Both the position numbers and the translations under genes were made by a program. From the NCBI RefSeq assembly GCF_000718555.1, contig NZ_JOAN01000009.1:124001-188000 (forward strand): a DNA stretch of 64,000 bases. The letters run 5' to 3'. Position 1 is the first letter of the stretch; each line of letters starts with the position of its first letter. Positions 1-8,800 of the stretch are shown piece after piece. The notes under the pieces were generated by a model that saw nothing but the letters and a program-made list of their open reading frames with translations, was not told the origin of the DNA and did no database searches. This stretch comes from Micromonospora chokoriensis (GTDB lineage: Bacteria > Actinomycetota > Actinomycetes > Mycobacteriales > Micromonosporaceae).

Positions 1-223
1 TGGTGTTGATGTAATCGGTGGTGGTCAGGGGCGGAACCCCGACCTGGCGCTCACGGGCCCGCTCCAGCAGGCGCAGCATGACGTAGCGGGCGCGTTTGGC
101 GCCGCGTTCGTCGATGACACCGTCAAGCGACTCGACCCATTCGCTTGTCTCTTCAGGGTCGATGTCCGGAAGCTGGCTCGGTAGGCCGTCGCTGATCACC
201 GGGCGCTTGCGTTCCGTAGCCAC
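1..223 (-). CDS. aceE: Pyruvate dehydrogenase E1 component, homodimeric type (5' part only)
   Basis: The first 74 codons of a minus-strand gene that runs off the left edge. The protein begins [16 protein letters not shown] and continues through a [15 protein letters not shown] stretch and an [14 protein letters not shown] helix, which is the typical N-terminus of the homodimeric E1 that decarboxylates pyruvate in the pyruvate dehydrogenase complex. The start is GTG, preceded by GAGGGA at proper distance. The TPP-binding domain lies outside the window. DUF3052 and ahpE lie about 4 kb away, an association I recall from Mycobacterium tuberculosis (Rv2238c, Rv2239c, Rv2241). Identity is fairly safe from the N-terminus alone. 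Confidence 0.85.
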   Translation of the reverse strand, partial: MATERKRPVISDGLPSQLPDIDPEETSEWVESLDGVIDERGAKRARYVMLRLLERARERQVGVPPLTTTDYINT

Positions 224-401
224 AGGCGTTCCCTCGGTTGTGTGTGGGATAGGTCTCTAGCGCCATCCTGCCCCCTGGTGGCACCCGTCGTCACGTCTAG
301 GTCCCCCCGACGCGATGCTGAACACAGGTACTCGCCGGTAACTTAGGGCGACGGCCGCGCGGACCCTGAGCTGTTTGACCGCCACTCCTACCGTCACAAC
401 C

Positions 402-887
402 ATGAACAGGGGCCATGTCGCGGTCGCCGCGAGCATGATCGTTATTGGGGTAGCGGGCCTGGTCATCGGCGGGGTCGCCCTCGCCTCGGGCGACCTGACG
501 CTGGTGGGAGTGGTGGTCCTCGGCGCATTGGTGGTCGTGCTCGGGGCGGCCCTGCTGCGCTCGACGATCCGCGCGGCCCGGCTGACCGGCGGCTCCGGCC
601 GTCGCCGCCGCCGTCCGGACTCGGACGGCGGCGGGTACACCGCCTACCCGGGGCCCGTCGGGGACGCCGGGAGCGGGCACCCCGGCCGCCAACGGGACGG
701 CGACCACGACAACTCCGACGGTGCGGAACCGGTCGGCGGCAGCACCGGCGGCGACTCCGGTGGCGGCTGGTCCGGCTGGGGCTGGTCCAGCGGCGACTCC
801 GGGGGAGGTTGGTCCGGTGGCGGCGGTGACTCCGGCGGTGGTTGGTCTGGTGGCGGCGACTCCGGTGGCGGTGGCGGCAGTTCCTGA
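402..887 (+). CDS. Small membrane protein with Gly/Ser/Trp-rich tail
   Basis: Uncharacterised. From the ATG at 402 the protein has two close hydrophobic segments (about residues 7-30 and 33-52), then a basic stretch of five arginines, a polar linker, and a C-terminal tail of about 55 residues built from degenerate units like GDSGGGWSG. The in-frame TTG at 375 would add nine residues; ATG is preferred because MNRGHVAVAAS leads straight into the first membrane segment. The tail resembles low-complexity tails of other actinobacterial membrane proteins and suggests no enzyme. The gene sits alone between aceE (divergent) and the yjbQ-like gene 46 bp downstream. Being a real gene is likely; no function is proposed. 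Confidence 0.6.
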   Translation: MNRGHVAVAASMIVIGVAGLVIGGVALASGDLTLVGVVVLGALVVVLGAALLRSTIRAARLTGGSGRRRRRPDSDGGGYTAYPGPVGDAGSGHPGRQRDGDHDNSDGAEPVGGSTGGDSGGGWSGWGWSSGDSGGGWSGGGGDSGGGWSGGGDSGGGGGSS

Positions 888-891
888 CCTC

Positions 892-930
892 GCCCTGCGG
901 CAGAATGCGATGCCCTGCGGCAGAATGCGA
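892..930 (+). repeat. Tandem 20-bp duplication before the YjbQ-family gene
   Basis: A 19-base unit beginning GCCCTGCGGCAG occurs at 892-910 and again at 912-930, period 20 with one differing base between. Each copy contains CAGAAT, a plausible -10 hexamer. The second CAGAAT ends at 926, seven bases before the ATG at 934, which would suit a leaderless transcript. Confidence 0.85.
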
Positions 931-933
931 CGT

Positions 934-1338
934 ATGCGCAGCGACGTGATCACCGTCCAGACCGGGTCCCGGCCGACCGTCCGGGACATCACCGCGGAGG
1001 CCCAGCAGTTCGTCTCGACTGAGGGCGACGGCCTGCTGCACGTCTTCGTGCCGCACGCCACCGCCGGCCTGGCGATCATCGAGACCGGGTCGGGCTCCGA
1101 CGACGACCTGCTCAGCGCGCTGGCCGACCTGCTCCCCGCCGAGGACCGCTGGCGGCACCGACACGGCTCACCCGGCCACGGCCGTGACCACGTGCTGCCG
1201 GCGTTCATCCCGCCGTACGCCACCCTGCCGGTGCTCGGCGGCCAGCTGGCGCTCGGCACCTGGCAGTCGATCTGCCTCGTCGACACCAACGGCGACAACC
1301 CGACCCGCCAAGTCCGCTTCTCCTTCCTGCCCGGCTGA
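934..1338 (+). CDS. YjbQ/UPF0047 family protein
   Basis: Belongs to the UPF0047 (YjbQ) family of small trimeric beta-rich proteins; some members have weak thiamine-phosphate-synthase activity but the true role is unknown. Visible marks are GDGLLHVFVPHATAGL near residue 30, where the conserved histidine sits, the acidic SGSDDDLLSALADLLP, the second conserved histidine in HGRDHVLPAF, and the closing GTWQSICLVDTNG. Length (134 aa) is normal. Starts at 934, 925 and 910 are all in frame; 934 is chosen because it gives the usual family N-terminus and lies just after a CAGAAT hexamer. There is no Shine-Dalgarno sequence, so translation may be leaderless. Confidence 0.85.
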   Translation: MRSDVITVQTGSRPTVRDITAEAQQFVSTEGDGLLHVFVPHATAGLAIIETGSGSDDDLLSALADLLPAEDRWRHRHGSPGHGRDHVLPAFIPPYATLPVLGGQLALGTWQSICLVDTNGDNPTRQVRFSFLPG

Positions 1339-1493
1339 CCCGCGTACCCGGCCCGGCTCGCGCTCGCCCCGGCCACTACATCCATGTTCTTGCGCGAGGC
1401 GGAGGGGTGCGATCGGTTCTGGCCGTCCGGTCGGTCTGCCCGGACCTGATCGATGAGCTGCGCGAACGGCCCGCTACGTACGATGTGGTCGTG

Positions 1494-1970
1494 ATGCGGC
1501 AGGTGGGTTCCGCAGTGGGCGGGCAGGTGGATCGGGCCGGGCTCGCCGTCGACGTGGTGCGCCGGATGGCGCACGTGACCGCTGCTCTGCGGCACCGGCA
1601 GGGGTCCGCGTTCACCGAGTTGGGCCTCACCCCGGCGGTGGCCCGGGCGCTGCACGAGTTGGACCCGGACCACCCGCTACCGGCCCGCGACCTCGCCGGT
1701 CAGCTGGGCTGCGACAGGTCGAACGTGACGGTGCTGGTCGACAAGCTGGAGCAGGCCGGGCTGGTCGAGCGCCGTACCGACCCGACGGACCGCCGACAGA
1801 AGACGCTGTTGGTGACCGAGGAGGGCCGCGTCGTACGGGCCCGGGTGGTCGAGGTGATGTCCGACTCCCGACTCCTGTCCGGTTTGAGTGACGAGGAGTT
1901 GAGCACCCTTCGTGACCTGGTGTGGAAGGTGTCCGACGGTGGTTGTCCGGAGCCCTGCGGGCCGGAGTGA
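1494..1970 (+). CDS. MarR family transcriptional regulator
   Basis: A 158-residue winged-helix regulator. The DNA-binding part reads [18 protein letters not shown] followed by [15 protein letters not shown] and the wing residues DPTDRRQK, the standard MarR signature; the flanking helices would form the dimer interface. The start is taken at ATG 1494; a GTG at 1491 is equally possible. The next gene on the same strand, the fused E1 dehydrogenase, begins 51 bp downstream, so the regulator might control it, but no palindromic operator was seen between or upstream. Ligand unknown. Confidence 0.85.
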   Translation: MRQVGSAVGGQVDRAGLAVDVVRRMAHVTAALRHRQGSAFTELGLTPAVARALHELDPDHPLPARDLAGQLGCDRSNVTVLVDKLEQAGLVERRTDPTDRRQKTLLVTEEGRVVRARVVEVMSDSRLLSGLSDEELSTLRDLVWKVSDGGCPEPCGPE

Positions 1971-2021
1971 GCGCACCCCCGCTGGCCGTGTCCCACTGGG
2001 CGAGCCGGGCTTCCGTCGGTA

Positions 2022-4520
2022 ATGCTGTCCGACGTGACCACCCCGCAAGATCTCGACGACCGGTTCCGGGAGACGCTGGCGGCGCTGCCCGCTGCCCAGC
2101 GGCGGCGTGATCCCGCCGACCCGGTCACCGACGACGCCCCACTGACCGGCGCGCAGGTGCTGGACCTGTTCGACGCACAGGTGACCAGTCGACAGCTCGA
2201 CCTGGCCGGCCGCTGGTTGCGTAGCTTCGGGGAGGGTTTCTACACCATCGGTTCGGCCGGGCACGAGGGCAACGCCGCGGTCGCCGCCGCGCTGCGTCCC
2301 ACCGATCCGGCGCTGCTGCACTACCGCTCCGGGGCTTTCTACTGCCTCCGCGCCGCCCAGGCCGCCACCGACCCAGCGCTGACCACCGACCCAGCGCTGA
2401 CTACCGACCCTGAGCCGGCCAACGACCCTGAGCCGAGCACAGCCCGCGAGTCGACCCCCGACCCCGCGCCGACCGCCGACCCGGAACTGTCCGAATCGGA
2501 GCGCCCGAGGCCCGAGCCGGCCACGACGGCCGCCAGCGGGTTCGCGGCGTACGCGGACGCGGCCCGGGACGTGCTGCGCGGGATGGTGGCGTCCAGCCTT
2601 GAGCCGATCGCCGGGGGCCGGCACAAGGTGTTCGGCCGGGCCGACCTGGCCATCGTGCCGACCACCTCCACCATCGCCTCGCACCTGCCCCGCGCGGTCG
2701 GCATGGGGTTGGCCGTGGAGCGGCTGCGCCGGCTGGACAGCGCGGGACGGCGTACCGGGGCTGGGGTGCGGGTCGGCAGCGGTGCCGGCGCCACCCACGC
2801 TCCCTGGCCACCGGACGCGATCGTGGTCTGCTCCTTCGGCGACGCCTCGGTCAACCACGCCAGCGCCACCGCCGCCTTCAACACCGCCGGCTGGTACGAC
2901 CACGCCGGGCTGCGTATCCCGGTGCTCTTCGTCTGCGAGGACAACGGGCTGGGCATCAGCGTCCGCTCGCCCGAGGGCTGGGTGGAGGCGACGCTGCGGG
3001 CCAAGCCGGGCATCCGCTACTTCAGTGCGGACGGGGCCGACCCGGTGCAGACGTACGCGGTGGCGGCCGAGGCCGCGGCCTGGGTACGCCGCAACCGCCG
3101 TCCGGCGGCGCTGCACCTGCGCACCGTACGGCTGATGGGCCACGCCGGCGCGGACGCGGAGTCGGCGTACCGGAGCCCGGCCGAGTTGGCCGAGGACCTG
3201 GACCGGGACCCGGTGGCCGCCACCGCGCGACTGCTTGTCGACGCCGGTGTGGCGACCGGCGAGGAGTTGCTGGCCCGGTACGACGAGACCGGCTGGCAGG
3301 TACGTCGGCTGGCCGAGGAGGTGCTGGGCGAGCCGAAGCTGGCGTCCGCGGCCGACGTGGTGTCGGCGCTGGCGCCCCGCCGCCCGGTGCGGGTGGCGCG
3401 GGCGGTGGGGGACGCCGCGGCACGGGCCAGCGGGCCGGGCGCGGGTGTCCGGGCGGAGGCGTTCGGGGGCAAGCCGCCGGAGCTGGCGGGCCCGATGACC
3501 CTGGCGCAGAGCATCAACGCCGCGCTCGCCGACGGGATGCTCGACCACCCGCAGATGGCGATCTTCGGTGAGGACGTGGCAGCCAAGGGCGGCGTGTACG
3601 GGGTGACGAAGGGGCTGCGTGACCGTTTCGGGGCGGCCCGGGTCTTCGACACCCTGCTCGACGAGACGTCGGTGCTCGGGCTGGGTCTCGGTGCCGGGTT
3701 GGCCGGGATGCTGCCGGTGCCGGAGATCCAGTACCTGGCGTACCTGCACAACGCCGAGGACCAGTTGCGCGGTGAGGCGGCCACCATGCAGTTCTTCTCG
3801 CAGGGGGCGTTCCGTAACCCGATGGTGGTGCGGGTGGCGGGGTTGGCGTACCAGGAGGGGTTCGGCGGGCACTTCCACAACGACAACTCGGTGGCCGTAC
3901 TCCGGGATGTGCCGGGTCTGGTGGTCGCGGTGCCGGCGCGGCCGGACGATGCCGCGCCGATGCTGCGGACCTGTCTGGCGAGCGCGGCGGTGGACGGCAG
4001 CGTCTGCGTGTTCCTGGAGCCGATCGCGCTCTACCACACCCGCGACCTGTACGCGGATGGCGACGGGGAGTGGCTGGCCAGCTATCCGGAGCCGGGCGCC
4101 TGGGTGGCGGGGCACGTGCCGATCGGGCGGGCCCGGGTCTACCGGGTCGGCACGGCGGAGGACCTCACCATCATCACCTTCGGTAACGGGGTGCGGATGT
4201 CGCTGCGGGCCGCGGCCGTTCTCGCCGAGGAGGGGGTGGGGACCCGGGTGGTGGATCTGCGCTGGCTGGCCCCACTGCCGGTGGCCGACATCATCCGGGA
4301 GTCCTCGGCGACCGGCCGGGTGCTGGTCGTGGACGAGACGCGCCGCTCCGGCGGGGTCGGCGAGGGCGTGATCGCCGCGCTGGTCGACGCCGGATATGTG
4401 GGTGCCGCACGGCGAGTGGCGGGAGTTGACTCGTTTGTACCATTAGGTCCGGCAGCACGCCAGGTACTGGTCTCCGCGGAAGCCATTACCGACGGTGCCC
4501 GTACGCTGCTGGCACGGTAA
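2022..4520 (+). CDS. Fused alpha/beta thiamine-diphosphate dehydrogenase E1 (2-oxoacid, probably branched-chain type)
   Basis: An 832-residue single-chain E1 joining what are usually two subunits. The alpha half has the [15 protein letters not shown] entrance motif and the ThDP-binding GDAS (about 273-276) ending in [10 protein letters not shown]. The beta half starts near residue 492 ([15 protein letters not shown]) and carries [21 protein letters not shown] and the [18 protein letters not shown] region. Such enzymes decarboxylate a 2-oxoacid and pass the acyl group to an E2 lipoyl protein; no E2 or E3 gene is adjacent. Residues about 115-168 are an Asp/Pro/Thr/Glu-rich insert with tandem TDPALT units, placed inside the alpha ThDP domain between [13 protein letters not shown] and VLRGM. 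Substrate is inferred. Confidence 0.85.
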   Translation: MLSDVTTPQDLDDRFRETLAALPAAQRRRDPADPVTDDAPLTGAQVLDLFDAQVTSRQLDLAGRWLRSFGEGFYTIGSAGHEGNAAVAAALRPTDPALLHYRSGAFYCLRAAQAATDPALTTDPALTTDPEPANDPEPSTARESTPDPAPTADPELSESERPRPEPATTAASGFAAYADAARDVLRGMVASSLEPIAGGRHKVFGRADLAIVPTTSTIASHLPRAVGMGLAVERLRRLDSAGRRTGAGVRVGSGAGATHAPWPPDAIVVCSFGDASVNHASATAAFNTAGWYDHAGLRIPVLFVCEDNGLGISVRSPEGWVEATLRAKPGIRYFSADGADPVQTYAVAAEAAAWVRRNRRPAALHLRTVRLMGHAGADAESAYRSPAELAEDLDRDPVAATARLLVDAGVATGEELLARYDETGWQVRRLAEEVLGEPKLASAADVVSALAPRRPVRVARAVGDAAARASGPGAGVRAEAFGGKPPELAGPMTLAQSINAALADGMLDHPQMAIFGEDVAAKGGVYGVTKGLRDRFGAARVFDTLLDETSVLGLGLGAGLAGMLPVPEIQYLAYLHNAEDQLRGEAATMQFFSQGAFRNPMVVRVAGLAYQEGFGGHFHNDNSVAVLRDVPGLVVAVPARPDDAAPMLRTCLASAAVDGSVCVFLEPIALYHTRDLYADGDGEWLASYPEPGAWVAGHVPIGRARVYRVGTAEDLTIITFGNGVRMSLRAAAVLAEEGVGTRVVDLRWLAPLPVADIIRESSATGRVLVVDETRRSGGVGEGVIAALVDAGYVGAARRVAGVDSFVPLGPAARQVLVSAEAITDGARTLLAR

Positions 4521-4632
4521 ATTCCGATCCACCCGGTGCGCCACTTGCGCGCGGACGCACAACTGTGTGGACTTTGCCTGACGGCGTCGCACCGACGCCG
4601 CGAGCAGGGACGAGATGAGGAGGCACGCGACA

Positions 4633-5070
4633 GTGAGCGCGACCGCTGGTCAGGCCGCCGACGGGGTACGCAGCCTGGCGGACCGGTTCGGAATCGAACC
4701 GGGGATGGTCGTCATGGAGATGGGGTACGACGACGACGTCGACCAGGATCTCCGAGACGCCCTGACCGACCGCTGTGGAGATCTGGTCGACGAGGACACC
4801 GACGAGGTGGTCGACGCGGTGCTGGTCTGGTACCGGGACGGCGACGGCGACCTCTTCGAGCTGCTCGTCGATGCCCTCGGCCCGCTGGCCGACAACGGGG
4901 TCGTGTGGCTGCTCACCCCGAAGGCGGGGCGTGACGGGCACGTCGAGCCGAGCGAGGTCGCGGAGTCCGCGCCCACCGCCGGCCTTCAGCAGACCTCGAC
5001 CGTCAACGCCGGCCGGGACTGGAGCGGCGCACGCCTGGTGCTGCGCCGAGGGGCCAAGGCCAAGAAGTAG
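4633..5070 (+). CDS. DUF3052 family protein
   Basis: Actinobacterial DUF3052 protein of 145 residues, function unknown. It is acidic in the middle (MGYDDDVDQDLRDALTD, DEDTDEVVDAVLVW) with a core ending VWLLTPKAGRDG and a basic C-terminus RRGAKAKK. The start GTG at 4633 is chosen because GAGGAGG at 4617-4623 stands nine bases ahead; the ATG at 4615 overlaps that site and would lack one. It lies between the aceE region and ahpE, an association I recall from mycobacteria (Rv2239c next to Rv2238c ahpE), hinting at a link to redox or pyruvate metabolism. That link is inference from neighbourhood only. Confidence 0.85.
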   Translation: MSATAGQAADGVRSLADRFGIEPGMVVMEMGYDDDVDQDLRDALTDRCGDLVDEDTDEVVDAVLVWYRDGDGDLFELLVDALGPLADNGVVWLLTPKAGRDGHVEPSEVAESAPTAGLQQTSTVNAGRDWSGARLVLRRGAKAKK

Positions 5071-5088
5071 CCAGCGCCGCTTCGCTCG

Positions 5089-5112
5089 CCCGGCGGTCCG
5101 CCCACCGCCGGG
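5089..5112 (+). terminator. Hairpin after DUF3052 gene
   Basis: CCCGGCGGT at 5089-5097 pairs perfectly with ACCGCCGGG at 5104-5112 around a six-base loop, 19 bp past the stop codon. There is no T-run, as is usual in high-GC actinomycetes, so it is only a probable terminator or RNA-stabilising hairpin before ahpE. Confidence 0.45.
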
Positions 5113-5157
5113 TGGCAGGCTGGTGCCGTCACCCGACTCGACCCGAGGAGAGTTCGT

Positions 5158-5622
5158 ATGCCCATCGAGGTTGGCGCCCAAGCACCCGACTTCGTGTTGA
5201 AGGACCAGAACAACCAGGAGGTCCGACTCTCGGACTTCCGGGGCAGGCGCACCGTGTTGCTGGTCTTCTACCCGCTCGCCTTCACCGGCACCTGCCAGGG
5301 CGAGCTGAGCGAGGTGCGAGACAACCTCGACGAGTACGCGAACGACGACGTCCAGGTGCTGACCGTGAGCGTCGACTCGGCCTACAGCCACAAGATCTGG
5401 GCCGACCGTGAGGGCTACCAGTTCCCGATGCTTGCCGACTTCTGGCCGCACGGCGCCGTCGCCCAGGCGTACGGGGTCTTCAACGACGTGGCCGGCTTCG
5501 CCAACCGGGGCACCTTCGTCATCGACAAGGCCGGCGTGGTCCGCTTCGCCGAGATGAACGGCCCGGGCGAGGCCCGCGACCAGCAGGGCTGGCGCAAGGC
5601 CATCGCCGAAGCGGCCAGCTGA
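5158..5622 (+). CDS. ahpE: Peroxiredoxin AhpE
   Basis: A one-cysteine peroxiredoxin of 154 residues that reduces hydroperoxides and peroxynitrite in the cytoplasm. The peroxidatic site is PLAFTGTC (Pro39, Thr43, Cys46), followed by QGELSEVRDN; no resolving cysteine is seen elsewhere, matching the AhpE subfamily. VLTVSVDSAYSHKIWA and the RGTFVIDKAGVVRF strand complete the thioredoxin fold. ATG at 5158 has GAGGAG about seven bases upstream. It is downstream of the DUF3052 gene on the same strand and upstream of a tRNA gene. Confidence 0.92.
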   Translation: MPIEVGAQAPDFVLKDQNNQEVRLSDFRGRRTVLLVFYPLAFTGTCQGELSEVRDNLDEYANDDVQVLTVSVDSAYSHKIWADREGYQFPMLADFWPHGAVAQAYGVFNDVAGFANRGTFVIDKAGVVRFAEMNGPGEARDQQGWRKAIAEAAS

Positions 5623-5698
5623 CCGGGGTACGCCGCGCGTCCGGGTCGGTGGCGAGCAGGTAAGCTTGCCAGCCACCGGCCCGCCACACGGGCGATCC

Positions 5699-5770
5699 GG
5701 GCGCGTAGCTCAGTGGGAGAGCACCCGCCTTACAAGCGGGGGGTCGCAGGTTCGAAACCTGCCGCGCCCA
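5699..5770 (+). tRNA. tRNA-Val (anticodon TAC)
   Basis: Cloverleaf read by eye. The acceptor stem GGGCGCG (5699-5705) pairs with CGCGCCC (5763-5769). The D-arm contains AGCTCAGTGGGAGAGC, the anticodon stem CCCGC/GCGGG encloses CTTACAA with anticodon TAC, and the T-arm contains GGTTCGAAACC. The 3' CCA is not encoded. It reads GUA and, by wobble, other valine codons. Confidence 0.95.
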
Positions 5771-5826
5771 CCCTTCACCGTCTGCACCGACGTAGGCCCC
5801 CGAACGATCCGTTCAGTTTGCCGCAC

Positions 5827-5866
5827 AGCGACGCCCCCGCGCCTGACCAGGCGCGGGGGCGTCGCT
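5827..5866. terminator. Strong intrinsic hairpin between tRNA-Val and the convergent peptidase gene
   Basis: A perfect 18-bp stem: the arm at 5827-5844 (starting AGCGACGCCCCC) pairs with 5849-5866 around the loop GACC. It lies 57 bp past the tRNA and 15 bp beyond the stop of the convergent gene ending at 5881, so it can serve both strands. No long T-run follows. Confidence 0.85.
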
Positions 5867-5880
5867 GCGTTCGGAGTTGC

Positions 5881-8800
5881 TCAGATTGCCGCGAGGGTGA
5901 ATTTCTCCCAGGTTCCGATGGTCGCTCGGTTGGCGATGAGCGGGCCGTTGCCGGAGTCGGAGGCGCTGACGTACTGGCCGTTCACGTTCGCCCGGAGGCT
6001 CACGGTGCCGTCCGAGTTCCTGATCAGTGCGAACGTCTCCCAACCTGCGGCGGTCGCCCGGTTGGCGATCAGCGGTTGGGTGCCGGACTGTGCCGCGGAC
6101 ACGTACTGCTTGTTCACCTTGGCCCGCAGCGCCACGTTGCCGTTGCCGAGGTCCACCAGGTCGAAGCGCTCCCAGTCGCCGAGCGCGGTGACCCGGGTGA
6201 CGAGGTTCCCCGCGCCAGCGTCCCACGCGCTGACGTACTTGCCGTTGACCACGGCCCGCAGCGTGACCGTGCTGCCCAGCGGCGGCAACGGCGCCGTCGG
6301 AGTCGGAGTCGGAGTCGGCTTGACCGTCGGCGTTGGCGTGGCCGTGGCCGTGGCCGACGCGGTCGGAGTCGGCGTGACCGTTGGCGTGGTCGTCGGCGTT
6401 GGCGTGGCCGACGGCGTCGCGGTCGGTGCCGGCGTCGCGGCCGGCGCGGTCGTCGGCGTTGCCGTGACGGTGCCGGTCAGGATCCGGAGCGCGTCGACCA
6501 TTCCGAGGGCGGCGGAGCTCTTGTTGACGATCCGGATGGTGTGCGTGCCGCTGGTCATGCCGTACCGGCTGAAGACCACCTGCTGCACCTGGCGTCCGCT
6601 TGTGGTGTGCAGGTTGACGTTGGCCTGGAACACGCCGTCGAGGTAGACGTCGACATCACCCATGTCACCGTTGCGCTCGGAGATGTACTCCACTCCGGTG
6701 CCCTCGAAGGTGTACTGCGCGGCGGCGCCGACGGTGAGCGAGTAGTGCGCGTCGTCGTTGTAGTCACCGACGCCGCGGTTGTTGGTGGCGAGCCACCCGT
6801 TGTCGTAGCTGAGCGAGGTGTCGTTGACAGTGGTGCTGGTGACCGCGTCGGGGGTGCGCCCGTCGAGGTAGGCGACCGTCTGGGTGACGTTCAGACCGAC
6901 CAGGTGCTGCATGTCGACCCGGCTGCGCTCCTCGGCGATCAGCTGCGCCAGCGTGGTCTTGCCGGCCTTGTTGGCGCTGATGATGAGCTGGTCGAACAAC
7001 TTGTTGACATCGTCGATCATCTGCTGGGTGAGGAAGACCTGGTCGGCCGTGCCGGTCTGGATGGCGTTCAATACCGGTGCCATGGTCTGCACGGTCTGGA
7101 TGAACTGGACCATCAGGTCGCCTTCTAGATGCAGCGTCGCATCGAGGTCCGGGCTGAAGGCGTAGTAGAGGTGCTCGTAACGGCTCAGGGCCGGCGATTC
7201 TCCAGACTCCATGACGTCGCGGACGTGCAGCAGCGAGGCGAGCACCTCGTCCTGAGCCAGGCCCGCAGGGTTCAGCCCAGCCGCGTTCTGCGTGATCACC
7301 TTCGCCGCGAGGCAGCCGATGGTGATGCCGCCGTTGGGGCAGCCCGCCGGGAAGGTCTCCTGCATGCCATCGAGCACGCCGACCGTGTTCCAGGCCTGGA
7401 TCGTCGCCGCTTCCTGCGCGGATCCCTTGCCGAACAACTCGGTCGCTGACTGGATCCAGCCGATCCGGGCGGAGAGGAAGTTCGCGAACGAGGGCGTGCG
7501 GTACGTGAGGGTGCGGTACGCGATCTTGCCAGCCGCGTCGGTGCCGATCGCGTTCGCGAGGTTGTAGAAGGCGTAGTTGGGGATGCCGCTGTTCTTGTGC
7601 ACGCCGCCGTGATCATCACAGGTCGACACGTAGTTGCTGTAGTTCGCCGGCTGGTTGTACGCGGTCGGGTTGGCCAGGCTGCGGCGGGTGCCGATGATGC
7701 TGTCGGCGCCGAGGAGCCAGTCGGTGCTGCCCTTGGCCGACTTCTCGACCATCTCACCGAAGATGTCCGAGTAGCTCTCGTTGAGCGCGCCGCTCTGGAA
7801 TTCGTACTCCAGGTGAGCGCTGGTCTCCGTGACGCCGTGGGTGAGTTCGTGCCCGGTGATGTCCGTGGTGACCATCCCCGTGCCGAAGTTCATGGACTTG
7901 CCGTCCCAGAACGCGTTTCGGAAGTTGGTGCTGTAACGGACGTGTGCGATGAGCCGCGAACCCTGGCCGTCGAGGCCGTCGCGGCCGTGGTTCTTGGCGA
8001 AGTAGTCGTAGGTGGCGCCGAGCGCGTCGTAGGCGGTGTTCGCGTCGGCGATCGCGCTCGGTCCTTGACCTTCGAGCCGGACGATCTTGCCGAACTGCGA
8101 GGGTATCTCGTATGCGTCGTGGATCTCCCGGTAGAGCGCGCTTTCGATCATCGACTTGGCGGTGATGATGTGGTGATCCTGCAGGGCGTCCACGAAGTAC
8201 CTGTTCACGGTCTCGCCGTTGTTGCCGCGCAGCTCTACCTGCCAGGTCAGGGCTGCCTGGCTGAGGAACCCCTCCTGCGGGCGTCCCGCGTAGATGATCA
8301 GCTTTGGCGTACTGACCAGCTCTCCGTCCGGAAGTGCCTTGCGGGCGGTGGCGACGGCGGCCTCGCGGGTCACGCTCGGCGTCGTCGTGGCGGGGAGTGC
8401 GAGGTCTGGGCGCAGGCCGTTGGCCACCGACGAGACGGTGCTGCCGTCCTTGTCGATCTGCACCTGGACCCGGGCGTTGTAGACCTCGACGCCACCATGC
8501 TGCTGGTCGAACGTGACGTGCCGCATGCCGAGGCTGTCGCGTTCGTCGCGGCTCTGCCGCAGCATGGTGGTCGGGTCAGCCACGCCGAACACCTTGGCGT
8601 TGGCCCGCAGCCAGCTGGGCAGATCCTTGCCCAGCGGGCTCCGCAAGGCCAACACCGACGGAGTGCCGGTGGCGGCGTTGCGGGCGACGGCGAACCGGTT
8701 GCCGGCCTCGACCTGCAGCGTGGCCAGCGCCTGCTCGACGCCGGCGGGCTTGAACGGCCGCGCCGACGGGCCAGGCGCGGGCACGGTCGGGGCTGCGGTC

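Noticed and set aside
1677..4115. Long open frame on the minus strand opposite the E1 gene
   Set aside because: Its translation is His/Arg/Gly-rich without any family feature, and the plus strand holds an unmistakable enzyme. Such mirrors arise from GC-biased codons.
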